Below, in pieces: positions 1 to 7,797 of a DNA stretch of 20,704 bases. Both the position numbers and the translations under genes were made by a program. The notes below the pieces were generated by a model. It had not been told where the DNA came from. It saw nothing but the letters and a program-made list of their open reading frames with translations, and made no database searches. Source of the stretch: an uncultured Rhodospirillales bacterium (GTDB lineage Bacteria; Pseudomonadota; Alphaproteobacteria; CALMVH01); contig CALMVH010000074.1 of the NCBI GenBank assembly GCA_937873165.1, forward strand, positions 1 to 20,704, read 5' to 3'. Each line of letters starts with the position of its first letter. The first letter of the stretch is position 1.

Positions 1-275
1 TCCTGCGACATCATCCGCAGTTCGTTCGTGGACGTGTCGTGCCACATCATGCCGGGCAGCGCGGACACGCCGGTCGGCAGCGTCGGCGGGCTGGTGCCTT
101 CGTAGAATGTCGTCAGCGTCGCGAGCTGCTGGCCGACGTTGGCGATGACCGACTGCATCTCCTGCAGCTCCGGTCTGACGCCTGACGGCGCCATGCCGGG
201 CGGCGCACCCACCGGCGACGGGCTGATGTTGTTCGCCGGCGTCGGCGAATACTCCGTGAACTGTTCAGTTGCCAA
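1..275 (-). CDS. N-terminal part of a tail-fibre-like structural protein (runs off the left edge)
   Basis: The minus strand is open from a TTG at 275 to the window edge (91 codons). The TTG follows GGAGG by 5 bases, and the codon just before it is TGA, so this start is well supported although it is not ATG. The protein begins LATEQFTEYSPTP, has a Pro/Ala/Gly-rich section (about residues 12-35), a helical stretch (36-57) and then PGMMWHDTSTNEL (74-86). That last motif resembles the 'pG.lW.Dt..n.Lk' segment common in phage tail fibres and appendage proteins. The gene is the last one seen in the late direction and is cut off from the upstream genes by a terminator that ends next to its ribosome binding site. 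A fibre or other appendage is an inference from motif and position; the C-terminus is outside the window. Confidence 0.72.
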   Translation of the reverse strand, partial: MATEQFTEYSPTPANNISPSPVGAPPGMAPSGVRPELQEMQSVIANVGQQLATLTTFYEGTSPPTLPTGVSALPGMMWHDTSTNELRMMSQ

Positions 276-289
276 TCAGGCCTCCGGAC

Positions 290-313
290 AAAAGAAAACC
301 CGCCGAAGCGGGT
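290..313 (-). terminator. Intrinsic terminator before the tail-fibre-like gene
   Basis: Read on the minus strand: ACCCGC, loop TTCG, GCGGGT, then TTTCTTTT. The stem is 6 bp with a stable UUCG tetraloop and a U-rich tail. There is no U tract on the plus strand, so it acts on minus-strand transcription only. The U tract ends 4 bases before the GGAGG of the next gene. Confidence 0.85.
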
Positions 314-319
314 GTGGGC

Positions 320-360
320 GGTTGTGATCGGAAGCGTGATGCTCTTGCATTTTCACAACC
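320..360. repeat. Perfect 8-base inverted repeat beside the terminator
   Basis: GGTTGTGA at 320-327 is answered by TCACAACC at 353-360 across a 25-base spacer. It lies in the short gap between the terminator and the plus-strand membrane-protein gene. It could be a split operator or a second RNA hairpin; the sequence does not decide which. Confidence 0.4.
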
Positions 361-379
361 TCCGTCGCATGTTTCGAAA

Positions 380-622
380 ATGATCTGGGCTGACCGCGTC
401 GCTTTGCTCGTTGCGCTTGCCGCCTTCGGCTTCGTTGCTGTTGGCTATCCCGGTAAACTGTCGGACGGCCCGTTAAGTGTAGCCGTCGCTTTCGGCGGCT
501 TCGCTTGGCTGATCCTGCGCGGCACCGACTTCGTGTTCACCGGACGTATCCGCACATCAGGGCGACGCCCCGTCGCTCAGCAGGGAACGCGCTCCCAGGA
601 CTTCCCCTGGAACCGCTCCTGA
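380..622 (+). CDS. Small two-helix membrane protein, antisense to the late genes
   Basis: This is an 80-residue protein on the strand opposite to the late operon. It starts MIWADRVALLVALAAF and has two hydrophobic helices (about residues 6-20 and 28-45) separated by a short polar turn, then LRGTDFVFTGRIR and a basic tail. Small membrane proteins of this shape, ending in a 'FTGRIR'-like basic segment, recur in prophages of GC-rich bacteria to my recollection, but I know no function. The frame is open further upstream (to 269), but 380 is where membrane-protein character begins. No good ribosome binding site is seen. The last 66 bases overlap tail-to-tail with the large late gene ending at 557. 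It could be a small moron (superinfection or envelope factor) or a chance ORF. Confidence 0.5.
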   Translation: MIWADRVALLVALAAFGFVAVGYPGKLSDGPLSVAVAFGGFAWLILRGTDFVFTGRIRTSGRRPVAQQGTRSQDFPWNRS

Positions 623-2257
623 ACTGAGCAGGCCGGTCAGCGGCATCGGCGGCGGTTCGGCTGCCAGCAGTCCCCGTACCACGGCCGGATTGTTCAGCGC
701 CGACGAGGCGAGCCTGCCGGCACCGATGCCCGCTATGCCGCCCGCGATCTTGGCAGGCGCGGCCAGCAGGCCGAGAACCCAGTTGCGCTCCGGCGTGCCG
801 CTGTTCGGCGTCTCCTTCACGAACTGTTGACCGATCTTCGCGAGGTCGCCGAGCTGCCCCGCGCCGGTATAGGCCGAGTTGTCGAAGCTGTTGATCACTC
901 TGCCCTGCAGCAGCGCGGGGCTGATCTGGTAGTTGGCGTCAGCCTTCTGCACCAGCGGTTCGACCGTCTTCATGTTCTTGTACTGCAGGCGCGCTGACTG
1001 AAGCGTGGCGAGGTCCTCGGGCGAGGCATGCTGCGCCAGCGCGTCGTCCAGCGTGTTGCGGACCTGCTGGGCGTAGAAGGACGTGTTCGGATCCATCGAC
1101 TGGATGGCGCGATCAAGAGGCGCACCCTTCTTCGTGAGCGCTTGGTAGGTCGTGCCCGTCAGCACGCCATCCGGGTTGATCGACGATTTGATGTTGTCGA
1201 TCTGGTTCTGGATCGGCGCGACGTCGTTCGAACTCAGCACCTGGCGGGCGTTGTCGCCGACCCCCTGCAGGTCGCTGACCAGCTGGTTCGTGTTCGTGAT
1301 GTTCGTGTTGTTCGCCACGCTGTCGAACATGCCGCCAATGCGGTCCTTCGCATCCTGCATGACTGTGGGCGACAGGCTGTCGCTGTCGACTCCGAACGTC
1401 TGTCCCACGGCCTTGGTGAAGGCTGCGCGCTGTGCCTCGTTGCTGGCCGTGTATCCCGTACCGGGCAGACGCGACAGCACGGAGTCCGTGATCTTGACGG
1501 CGGGACTGCCCGATATTTGGCTCGTCCTCAGCGGAATGCCGTAGTCGTTCACCGCCCGGCTGGCGAGGTCGGATACGCCGGGGCTGATGGCGGTCCCGAG
1601 CGCCGACCGGACGCCCTGCCCAATCGCGCCGCCAAGGCCTCCAAGGACTCCGCCCCCGATCGCGCCGCCGAGCGCCGCATCGCCGGTAGACTGTTCGCCG
1701 CCGCCGTTCGCGATGGTGCTGGCCGCCGCGCCGTATCCTGCTCCCGCCAGCGCCTTGCCAAGGACTTTCGTCGCCCCGTTCGTGTTCAGCAGGTCTGAAG
1801 CTGTGCTGCCTGCCGAAGCAAGGGCATCCCCGACAGCCGGAATGCTGCTTGCCGCACCCGCCGCCGCACCCACAGCCTTTCCAGCCACGCCCATCAGCGG
1901 CAGCGTGACGGCGGTGCTGCCGGCGAAGTCGCCTGCCTTGCCGCCCAGCGTCTTGCCGGCCCCCTGTTGGAACATCTGGTTGTAGCCGTTCAGGTTCGTC
2001 AGGATGTCGTTGCGCGTGGCGTCCGACATCAAGCCTACGTCGTTCGCGCCGCGTACCAGGGGATCGCTGATGAACCGGGCTGCGTTGGCCGCGCCGTGCA
2101 CGAACCCCTGCGCGGCATCTTGCGCCATGCTGTTGCCCGACGGCAGCGGCGTGGGCATCGCGTCTGCGGGCGCGTCGGTGGTGAACCCATCGGGCAGGCC
2201 CGTCGCAGCGGGTACTGAACCGCCGTCCACCGCGAAGCCATCGGGAAGGTACGTCAT
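557..2257 (-). CDS. Large Ala/Gly-rich internal virion (ejection) protein
   Basis: The product has 566 residues. The ATG at 2257 overlaps the upstream stop as ATGA; a GTG at 2272 is an in-frame alternative that would add 5 residues. The N-terminus repeats LPDGF (residues 4-8 and 21-25), a short motif I associate with phage internal virion proteins. Weakly hydrophobic Ala/Gly segments lie at about 113-150, 188-220 and near 495-520; between them is a helical Asn/Gln/Asp-rich region with sequences such as SFYAQQVRNTLDDALAQHA. Flexible glycine-zipper segments of this type are typical of proteins injected with the DNA that form or cross a membrane channel. It is the last gene before the late-operon terminator, after three other low-complexity virion proteins. 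Function is inferred from composition and position; a structural tail protein is the alternative. Confidence 0.8.
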   Translation of the reverse strand: MTYLPDGFAVDGGSVPAATGLPDGFTTDAPADAMPTPLPSGNSMAQDAAQGFVHGAANAARFISDPLVRGANDVGLMSDATRNDILTNLNGYNQMFQQGAGKTLGGKAGDFAGSTAVTLPLMGVAGKAVGAAAGAASSIPAVGDALASAGSTASDLLNTNGATKVLGKALAGAGYGAAASTIANGGGEQSTGDAALGGAIGGGVLGGLGGAIGQGVRSALGTAISPGVSDLASRAVNDYGIPLRTSQISGSPAVKITDSVLSRLPGTGYTASNEAQRAAFTKAVGQTFGVDSDSLSPTVMQDAKDRIGGMFDSVANNTNITNTNQLVSDLQGVGDNARQVLSSNDVAPIQNQIDNIKSSINPDGVLTGTTYQALTKKGAPLDRAIQSMDPNTSFYAQQVRNTLDDALAQHASPEDLATLQSARLQYKNMKTVEPLVQKADANYQISPALLQGRVINSFDNSAYTGAGQLGDLAKIGQQFVKETPNSGTPERNWVLGLLAAPAKIAGGIAGIGAGRLASSALNNPAVVRGLLAAEPPPMPLTGLLSSGAVPGEVLGARSLLSDGASP

Positions 2258-4041
2258 TTCAGGGGCGTCCACTGACCACCGCGATATACCAGCCGGTCGC
2301 CCGTCTTGCTGTTGGAGGCGGTTTGTCCGTCATAATACGACGGCTGTCCGGTCAGGGCGCTGAGATTGCCGTGCGCGTTCTGCTGTGCCTTCTCCAGCAT
2401 GTTCGAGAGGTTCTGCAGCACCTGCTTCTTGGCTGCCGGGTCGGCATCCATCGGGACCGCGCTGGCGTCCTTGATCGCGTTGACCAGCGGGATGTCGACG
2501 CGGCCGCCCGAGTTCTGGATGATACCCGGCAGTTCCTGCGTGAAGAGGTTCGAGTTCTTGTTCTGGAAATCGTAGGTAGCTTGCGCGGAAGGGTCTTTCA
2601 CCGCGTTCAGCGCCGCAAGACGATCCTCAAAATGCGGCCCATACGGCACCTGGTCCGCAAGCTGCATCATGCTGCCGATGATCGCCTTAGCATTCCCGAT
2701 GCGGCTGTCGATCGCGGCGACGCCCTTCTTCGCGTCGGCGATGTTCTTACCCGTCTCGTTTGCCTCGGCTGTTTCCTGCGGCGTGTACACCGGCTTGCCG
2801 ACCACCTGCACCTGCGGCTGGCCCGCCGGTCCCTGCGCAGGCGTGAGGCCTCCGCCATTCGGCGGCATCATCGGCGGCCGCATACCGGCTGGCGCTGCGG
2901 CGTTGCTGAGCGTCGCGGCCGCACCTGGGTTCGACAGCAACCCCGTCTCGCCTTGCGGCTGTGAGTTCCCGCCCAGCAGGCCGGTCACCGGCGCGCTTGG
3001 CGCTCCTTGCGGCAAACCGCCACCCGTGCCGAGAAAGTTGCCGAGGCTCATTGGCCCGGTGACCATCTTGCCCGATGTCGGATCACGGTAGGTCACGCCG
3101 TCGATGACCTTCTGGCTGCCTTCGAGACCAATGCGCGCGGCGTCGGTCTGGCGCTGCTGGTTGCCTTGGTTGTCCTGCAGCATGGCTTCTCCCGGGATCT
3201 TGCCGGCTTCGGTACCGCAGCTGTCCGCCATGGACTTGTTGTACAGGGTGCTGTTGAAGCCCGGTATCGCCGTGACACTCTGCCCGTCGGGCGCGACCTG
3301 CATGCCGGACTGAAGCAGCTTCATGCCCTGCTCGACCATCGAGGCCCCGGCCTGCGCTCCCCCCGGCAGACCCTGCATCATGGCCATGCCGCGCTGGATC
3401 AGCGCTGGAGGCGACATGTTGGATATCGGCGACTGCAGCTGGGATTGCCCCTGTGACAGCAATCCTTGTGTGGGTGGCGGAGCACTCCCTTGTTGCGATC
3501 CGCCCAGCATGCCGGTCGGCATGCCATCGACCGGCGATGTGTTCGTCTGTGGCTGTGATCCTGCCAGCAAGCCCGTGGTTGACGGACCGGCCATACCCGT
3601 CATCGGTGCGCCCGGTGCTGCCGAGGGCGAGGGACCGGACAAAGGACGCCCGGTGCTCGGATCGAGACCGTAGTACCGCAGCGTCTGTCCAGTCAGGAGA
3701 TTGTTCAGGTAGCGGTTCTGCGTGTCGGCATTGACCCCCGCCGTCTGCGCCTGGGTCTGTGCACGTTGCACCGCCATGTCCTGAGCATACTGCGATGAGC
3801 GCATGGCATTGCCGAGCGCCGCGCCGGACTGATGGCCGGGTGTCGAGACCAGGCCGTAGATGAAGCCCTGCCCTGCCGGCGAGTTCGCCCAGCTCGTGAC
3901 CTTATCGAAGAAGTCGGGACTGCTCTGCGACGGATCGGCGGGAGATGCGGGTGCCGACTGCGACATGTCCTGCGAGGGCGCTGCCGCAGGTGTAGCGCCC
4001 GTGTCCGACGATCCCCCGAACAGGCTGTCAAGAAATCCCAT
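2254..4041 (-). CDS. Putative ejection protein with Gly-Leu-Leu-Gly-Ser/Gln repeats
   Basis: The product has 595 residues; ATG follows GAGG by 6 bases. Residues 1-45 are Ser/Pro/Asp-rich after the start MGFLDSLFGG. A helical segment (45-125) is followed by a low-complexity Pro/Gly/Gln/Ser region (130-205) and another at 335-415. These contain degenerate repeats: TGLLAGSQPQ (156), TGMLGGSQQG (176), QGLLSQGQSQ (192), TGLLGGNSQPQ (353) and TGLLS (366). The C-terminal 180 residues look folded and helical (ETGKNIADAKKG, then IGSMMQLADQVPYGPHFEDRL) and end DRLVYRGGQWTPLK. The single Cys is at about 275. The gene lies between low-complexity virion genes and overlaps the next by ATGA. An internal virion or DNA-transfer role is inferred from the location and sequence style. 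Confidence 0.8.
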   Translation of the reverse strand: MGFLDSLFGGSSDTGATPAAAPSQDMSQSAPASPADPSQSSPDFFDKVTSWANSPAGQGFIYGLVSTPGHQSGAALGNAMRSSQYAQDMAVQRAQTQAQTAGVNADTQNRYLNNLLTGQTLRYYGLDPSTGRPLSGPSPSAAPGAPMTGMAGPSTTGLLAGSQPQTNTSPVDGMPTGMLGGSQQGSAPPPTQGLLSQGQSQLQSPISNMSPPALIQRGMAMMQGLPGGAQAGASMVEQGMKLLQSGMQVAPDGQSVTAIPGFNSTLYNKSMADSCGTEAGKIPGEAMLQDNQGNQQRQTDAARIGLEGSQKVIDGVTYRDPTSGKMVTGPMSLGNFLGTGGGLPQGAPSAPVTGLLGGNSQPQGETGLLSNPGAAATLSNAAAPAGMRPPMMPPNGGGLTPAQGPAGQPQVQVVGKPVYTPQETAEANETGKNIADAKKGVAAIDSRIGNAKAIIGSMMQLADQVPYGPHFEDRLAALNAVKDPSAQATYDFQNKNSNLFTQELPGIIQNSGGRVDIPLVNAIKDASAVPMDADPAAKKQVLQNLSNMLEKAQQNAHGNLSALTGQPSYYDGQTASNSKTGDRLVYRGGQWTPLK

Positions 4042-4049
4042 CGTCTACC

Positions 4050-4559
4050 TCAGAAACTACTACCGATGCCGCCGCCGCTGAAGTCGCTTCCGGCCAAGCT
4101 CTGCGCGCCGCTGCCAGCACCTCCGAACAGGCCCGACAGGAAGCCACCACCACCGCTGCTGCCGCTACCGAGCGCCTGCGACAACAGGCTGCCGCCGCCG
4201 TTCGAGGACCCGCCCTGCAACAGGTTTGATGGCGCGCCTGCGGACGGGCTGAGGCCGAGAGCGCCGTAAACAGGTGCGTTGCCGCTGATCATGCCGAGTG
4301 CACCGCTGCCTTGCCCAGGCGCGTTGCCCCAGCCACCCACGCGCTGCATGATGCCCGCGCCGTTCGGTCCAGGCTGGCCTTGCGCGCCGCCCTGTCCACT
4401 CGCCTGCTGGTACATCTGGTACATCTGCTGAAGCTGCTGCATGTTGGGCTGCTGCATGCCCTGTTGCTGCATCTGAGGACGCTGCATACCGGGCTGAGGG
4501 AGACCGCCACCCATGCTCTGGCCGGGCATTCCCATTCCCATGTTATATGGTGACATCAT
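4050..4559 (-). CDS. Gln/Met/Gly-rich low-complexity virion protein
   Basis: The product has 169 residues and starts at an ATGATG overlapping the upstream stop. Residues 1-60 are a Gln/Met/Pro-rich stretch with QM-type repeats (GMQRPQMQQQGMQQPNMQQL). The rest is Gly/Ser-rich with short leucine-containing clusters (LLSQALGSGSSGGGG, FLSGLFGGAGSG). It contains no Cys, Trp is nearly absent and charged residues are very few. Such composition resembles prion-like or intrinsically disordered domains. I know no enzymatic family for it. Position in the internal-virion cluster suggests a small packaged or ejected protein; a linker between tail components is possible. Confidence 0.75.
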   Translation of the reverse strand: MMSPYNMGMGMPGQSMGGGLPQPGMQRPQMQQQGMQQPNMQQLQQMYQMYQQASGQGGAQGQPGPNGAGIMQRVGGWGNAPGQGSGALGMISGNAPVYGALGLSPSAGAPSNLLQGGSSNGGGSLLSQALGSGSSGGGGFLSGLFGGAGSGAQSLAGSDFSGGGIGSSF

Positions 4560-5557
4560 GCGACGGCTCCCAAAAGGCTCATCACGGAACCCGCATATCC
4601 GATATCTTTTTGGAAGCTGCCAGTGTTATTCATGCCTATCGACGAGTTGTTTTGGTTGGACATTCCGAGGTTCAGGTATGGCGAGGTCAGCCCCTCGTAG
4701 TTCTGCAGAGCCGCAAGCGGCGTCTGCGCGTTGTATGCCGCCATGTTCGCGTTGATCTGGCCTTGCTGGTTTTGCTGGAGCAGGCTTGACGCGTTGAGCG
4801 CCTGGTTCGCGCCGTAAAGCTGGCTGTAGTAATTCGAGTTCAAGCCGCCCGCCGCCGACAGCTGATCCGACGCGCTGACGTTCGCGTTGTTCGACAGTTG
4901 CGATGCCGCACCCAGCATGTCTGAAACGCCGGTGTTGTAGTTGCCGGACAGTGTCTGGTCCGCCGCAAGCGCATTCGCCTGGTTCTGCGCGTAAGCGCCG
5001 CCGTAGAGGTTGGTCGCGAGGTTGTCGAGCGTCTGGCCGCTGCCAAAGGCCTGCGCCCCCGATCCAAGCCTGCCGGCCGAGTTGAAGTTGCTGTCGTTCG
5101 CCGCCTGCACGCCGGATGCCGCCTGGCTGAACATCGAGTTCAGGTACGGGTTCGTCGCCGATCCGCTCGCCATCGAGGTCAGGCCTGCGGTCGCCGGATT
5201 GCTATTCAGCATCGATCCGCCGCTGATCGCCGACAGCGTACTGTTCGCAGGATTGTAGACGCCGTTCGAGGCGATGTTGCTGTAGGTGCCGTTCGAGGTA
5301 TTCAGGCCGGTGCTGCCGCCGATGCCGAGATCGTAGTTCTGGGAGATCGCCGTCGACTGCGGCATCGTCAGCCCTGCGTAAGTCTGGCCTTGGTAATACG
5401 GCGTCAGCCCACCCGACTGGTACAGGTTGGCCGCGTTGCCGTCGGCCGTATCGATCGAGTTCTGCGCAAGCGCCGACGGCGTCGACCAGCTGGTGCTGTT
5501 CTGGGACTGCGGGGTGCTGCTGCTTCCGCTGCCGCCCGAACTGCCTCCCTTGCTCAT
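4556..5557 (-). CDS. Asn/Ser/Gly-rich putative internal virion protein
   Basis: The product has 333 residues and starts MSKGGSSGGSGSSS; the next gene overlaps as ATGATG. It is rich in Asn, Ser, Gly, Ala and Gln, with almost no charge and many short Asn-containing repeats. The segment NPYLNSMFSQAASGVQAAND and the following SAGRLGSGAQAFGSGQTLDN (around residues 136-180) resemble the conserved core of a family of podovirus structural proteins placed between the tail genes and the ejection proteins. The C-terminus (GYAGSVMSLLGAVA) is a short hydrophobic helix. A part in the DNA-ejection apparatus is inferred; annotation pipelines might also call it a tail protein or hypothetical. Confidence 0.78.
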   Translation of the reverse strand: MSKGGSSGGSGSSSTPQSQNSTSWSTPSALAQNSIDTADGNAANLYQSGGLTPYYQGQTYAGLTMPQSTAISQNYDLGIGGSTGLNTSNGTYSNIASNGVYNPANSTLSAISGGSMLNSNPATAGLTSMASGSATNPYLNSMFSQAASGVQAANDSNFNSAGRLGSGAQAFGSGQTLDNLATNLYGGAYAQNQANALAADQTLSGNYNTGVSDMLGAASQLSNNANVSASDQLSAAGGLNSNYYSQLYGANQALNASSLLQQNQQGQINANMAAYNAQTPLAALQNYEGLTSPYLNLGMSNQNNSSIGMNNTGSFQKDIGYAGSVMSLLGAVA

Positions 5558-5967
5558 GCCAACTCCTTCACGACCACGGGGCCGAGTTCCTTGCCTTTAA
5601 AATACCGGTTCCAGCCGCGACGGCCGATGGCGTCGAGCGCGTCATAGCCGTGCGCCTTCGCTTCCCGCGCGAGCAGGTCGACAAAGCCTTGCCAGTCGGC
5701 CTCGCCGTTTGAGCCTGCCAGCCACACCCGGCACACGCGCTTCAGCGGGTAGTGCAACAGCTCGGTGACAACGCAGGCCGCGATCTCGAAGGGTGGCGTG
5801 GCGCTGACGGGCGCCTGCACATAAAGCTGTGCGCGACCCGCCTGGATATGCTCCAGGACGTGCACCGGCAGGTGCGTGCCGGCCAACCTGATCGACGGCA
5901 CGAGGCACGGTTCGACCCAAGGCCAGACCACGTCTGCCATGTGCTGCGGAACGCCCCAGATCTCCAC
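5554..5967 (-). CDS. Phage GNAT-like protein in the tail module
   Basis: The product has 137 residues. I use the GTG at 5967 because VEIWGVP at the start is typical of the family as I recall it; an internal ATG at 5940 is possible. The C-terminal half (GEADWQGFVDLLAREAKAHG, then LDAIGRRGWNRYFKGK) matches small phage proteins that look like cut-down GNAT acyltransferases: a strand ending in a Gly, a helix of the type 'w..fv..le..A...G', and the hallmark GRxGWxR. Such genes are common among tail genes of podoviruses. The classic acetyl-CoA pyrophosphate loop is not evident, so catalytic activity is unproven. It overlaps the next gene by ATGA and follows the small tail gene by 4 bases. Confidence 0.75.
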   Translation of the reverse strand: MEIWGVPQHMADVVWPWVEPCLVPSIRLAGTHLPVHVLEHIQAGRAQLYVQAPVSATPPFEIAACVVTELLHYPLKRVCRVWLAGSNGEADWQGFVDLLAREAKAHGYDALDAIGRRGWNRYFKGKELGPVVVKELA

Positions 5968-5971
5968 AGTG

Positions 5972-6304
5972 TCAGCCGATGATCAGCATCGTGAAAGTCT
6001 GGTCGGTTGCCGCAGCCGAAGCATGCGAGATCGTGCAGCTGCCTTTCACCCGCGATGAGACGAACAGGCCCGCCTGCTTCGCAGTCAGGGCGTCCGCGGT
6101 AACGGGTTCGAGCGTGATGTGACTGGCAGGACCGATCCGGCCGTCCGTCACCGTCGTGCTGGTCGCGTTGGCATTCAGGGTCACATCCGCGACCGCGTTC
6201 ATCTTGCCGCTGTTCAGGTTGCCGATGGCGCGCGCCATCTGCTGGCGATGCTTGCTCTCATCGGCGGAGTTGGCGTCGACGCCGGGATAGGAAGACCGTG
6301 CCAT
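5972..6304 (-). CDS. Small tail-associated structural protein
   Basis: The product has 110 residues. It starts MARSSYPGVDANSADE and its ATG overlaps the stop of the nozzle-like gene by one base. The first 35 residues are helical and polar (KHRQQMARAIGNLNSGKMN); the rest is a beta-rich Thr/Ala/Ser domain (VTLNANATSTTVTDGRI, then HITLEPVTADALTAKQAG, then KGSCTISHASAAATDQTFT). I recall this arrangement, 'Tl..n.tsTtV.d.ri' followed by 'g...ItHa....td..f....ig', from a small phage family found beside tail genes. Exact function is unknown; a tail-tip or fibre-attachment component is possible. Confidence 0.78.
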   Translation of the reverse strand: MARSSYPGVDANSADESKHRQQMARAIGNLNSGKMNAVADVTLNANATSTTVTDGRIGPASHITLEPVTADALTAKQAGLFVSSRVKGSCTISHASAAATDQTFTMLIIG

Positions 6305-7797
6305 CAGCGCACTCCCGTCGCGCGGGCATCGACATCGACGCCGATCAGGTGCTGCCAGATGGCACCCGCCGGCTGCTGGATGCGGGCACGATGATACCGC
6401 CCATCTGAGCGCTGGAAGGCGTTGCCGATCTCATCCATCGGGATGGCTGGACCCCAATTGACCGCATCGACAAGCCGGTCGCGCGAGCCGATTGACACTG
6501 TCGGTGCGCCGCCGTCGGTCAGCGGCTTGGCGTTGGTGACCCGAGCGCGCTTGCCGGCGAAGAGCTGATCTTCCGAAGTGTCGACGATTGCCGCCAGGTT
6601 CGGCCCTGAGAAGTATCCCATGCGGTTCGAGGAGTCGAATGCAGCCAGTTGCAAGCGGCCGCCGGTCCAGACAGGAGAATCCAGCGAGGCCGGCAGGGTA
6701 TCGAGTGTGCCGAACTGGTCCAGCTGGTCGAGCGTGTAGCCGAAGGACAGCGCCCGGAGGAAATACTGCGCGCCGAACGCCGCATACGACCAGCGCTGCA
6801 GCACCGGGTGGTATATCAGCGTCGCGTTGTTCAGCCCGTTGCTGCCCTGCGTCGCGAACGACCAGTAGATCACCTTCGAGATCGGGTCCGCGCCGCCGAC
6901 GATCTGGTTGACGTAGGCCGGATCGGCCATCTTCAGGAAGAAGTTGTCGATCTTCTGGAAGCCGATCGGCATCGAGGTGGTGCCATCGAAGACATAGAAC
7001 CCATCATCGGCGCGGTAGTAGACGACGGCGCCAAGCTGGACGATTGAGGCAGGTGACGATGTGCCGCGCACGTTCTCAGCCGGCAGGATTGTGAAGATGT
7101 CCGGCGCGCCATCGTAGTTGATCCGGATGACGGCGCGCTGGCAGAAGATCGCGCCATCGGACGTGCCGAGGTCGCCGACGATGCCCGTCACATGCCCGTA
7201 GTAGCCGAACAGGTCCTGCAGGTCGGACTCGGCTGCATATGCCGCGTTCGTATCCGGTGCCGGCCAGTTCGTGGGATCGCCCAGGCCCGACCACCATATA
7301 CGCTGTGGCTTTGCGCCGTTCGCCGTGTCGTAGGTGTTTCCCAGCACGAGGAAGTTGCGGATGATAGCCGCCTGCGCGCCGCGTGGGGCTGACGACGACA
7401 GATCCGCAAACAGCGTCGACGTGCCTATGGTGAACACCTGGACATTGTCGGCGAAGTTGGTCGCGATGATGTAGAGACCGTACTGGCAGAAGCGCCAGAA
7501 GCCGTTCGCTGGCGTGTTGTAGCCGCCGCTTTTGGAAACGTTTGTGAAGGCAGGGCTGCCGGACTGCAGCATGTACAGCGAGTGCGCATCGCCCGCGAAG
7601 ACGTAGTTGTTGCCGCTGGCGTCCTGGTACGCGACGGCGCCCTGGCACGGCAGTGCAAGCGGGCCGCTATAGGGCGCCAATGACGGCAGCGGGCCGTAGT
7701 CCTTGGAAGTCAACGGTAGGACGTTTACGACGTTCGAGGAGCCCATGTTCTGGAAATCGGCTTGATCAGGCGCGAACTCGCCCGGGCGGATGATCAT
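6304..7797 (-). CDS. Tail nozzle / DNA-stabilisation-like protein
   Basis: The product has 497 residues (MIIRPGEFAPDQADFQNMG). It is beta-rich with repeating blades such as YVFAGDAHSLYML, YGLYIIATNFADNVQVF, FLVLGNTYD, QRIWWSGLGDPTNWPA and VVYYRADDGFYVFDGT. This fits the seven-bladed beta-propeller of P22 gp10-type stabilisation proteins and the SU10-type tail nozzle. The motif 'W(S)GLGDPTNWP' is very characteristic of this family. The protein would plug or extend the tail below the adaptor ring. It overlaps the adaptor gene upstream by ATGA (7797/7794) and the small tail gene downstream by 1 base. Confidence in a nozzle or stabilisation role is good; which reference phage protein it matches best cannot be settled here. 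Confidence 0.85.
   Translation of the reverse strand: MIIRPGEFAPDQADFQNMGSSNVVNVLPLTSKDYGPLPSLAPYSGPLALPCQGAVAYQDASGNNYVFAGDAHSLYMLQSGSPAFTNVSKSGGYNTPANGFWRFCQYGLYIIATNFADNVQVFTIGTSTLFADLSSSAPRGAQAAIIRNFLVLGNTYDTANGAKPQRIWWSGLGDPTNWPAPDTNAAYAAESDLQDLFGYYGHVTGIVGDLGTSDGAIFCQRAVIRINYDGAPDIFTILPAENVRGTSSPASIVQLGAVVYYRADDGFYVFDGTTSMPIGFQKIDNFFLKMADPAYVNQIVGGADPISKVIYWSFATQGSNGLNNATLIYHPVLQRWSYAAFGAQYFLRALSFGYTLDQLDQFGTLDTLPASLDSPVWTGGRLQLAAFDSSNRMGYFSGPNLAAIVDTSEDQLFAGKRARVTNAKPLTDGGAPTVSIGSRDRLVDAVNWGPAIPMDEIGNAFQRSDGRYHRARIQQPAGAIWQHLIGVDVDARATGVR

Noticed and set aside
1280..1320. Repeated GTTCGTG units that look like LexA boxes or a short tandem repeat
   Set aside because: Spacing between GTTC pairs is 5 or 11, not 7, and the units are codons for Asn/Thr in the ejection-protein gene.
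1028..1798. 256-codon plus-strand frame in the ejection-protein gene
   Set aside because: Antisense artefact of high GC; Arg/Val/Asp-rich with no domain.
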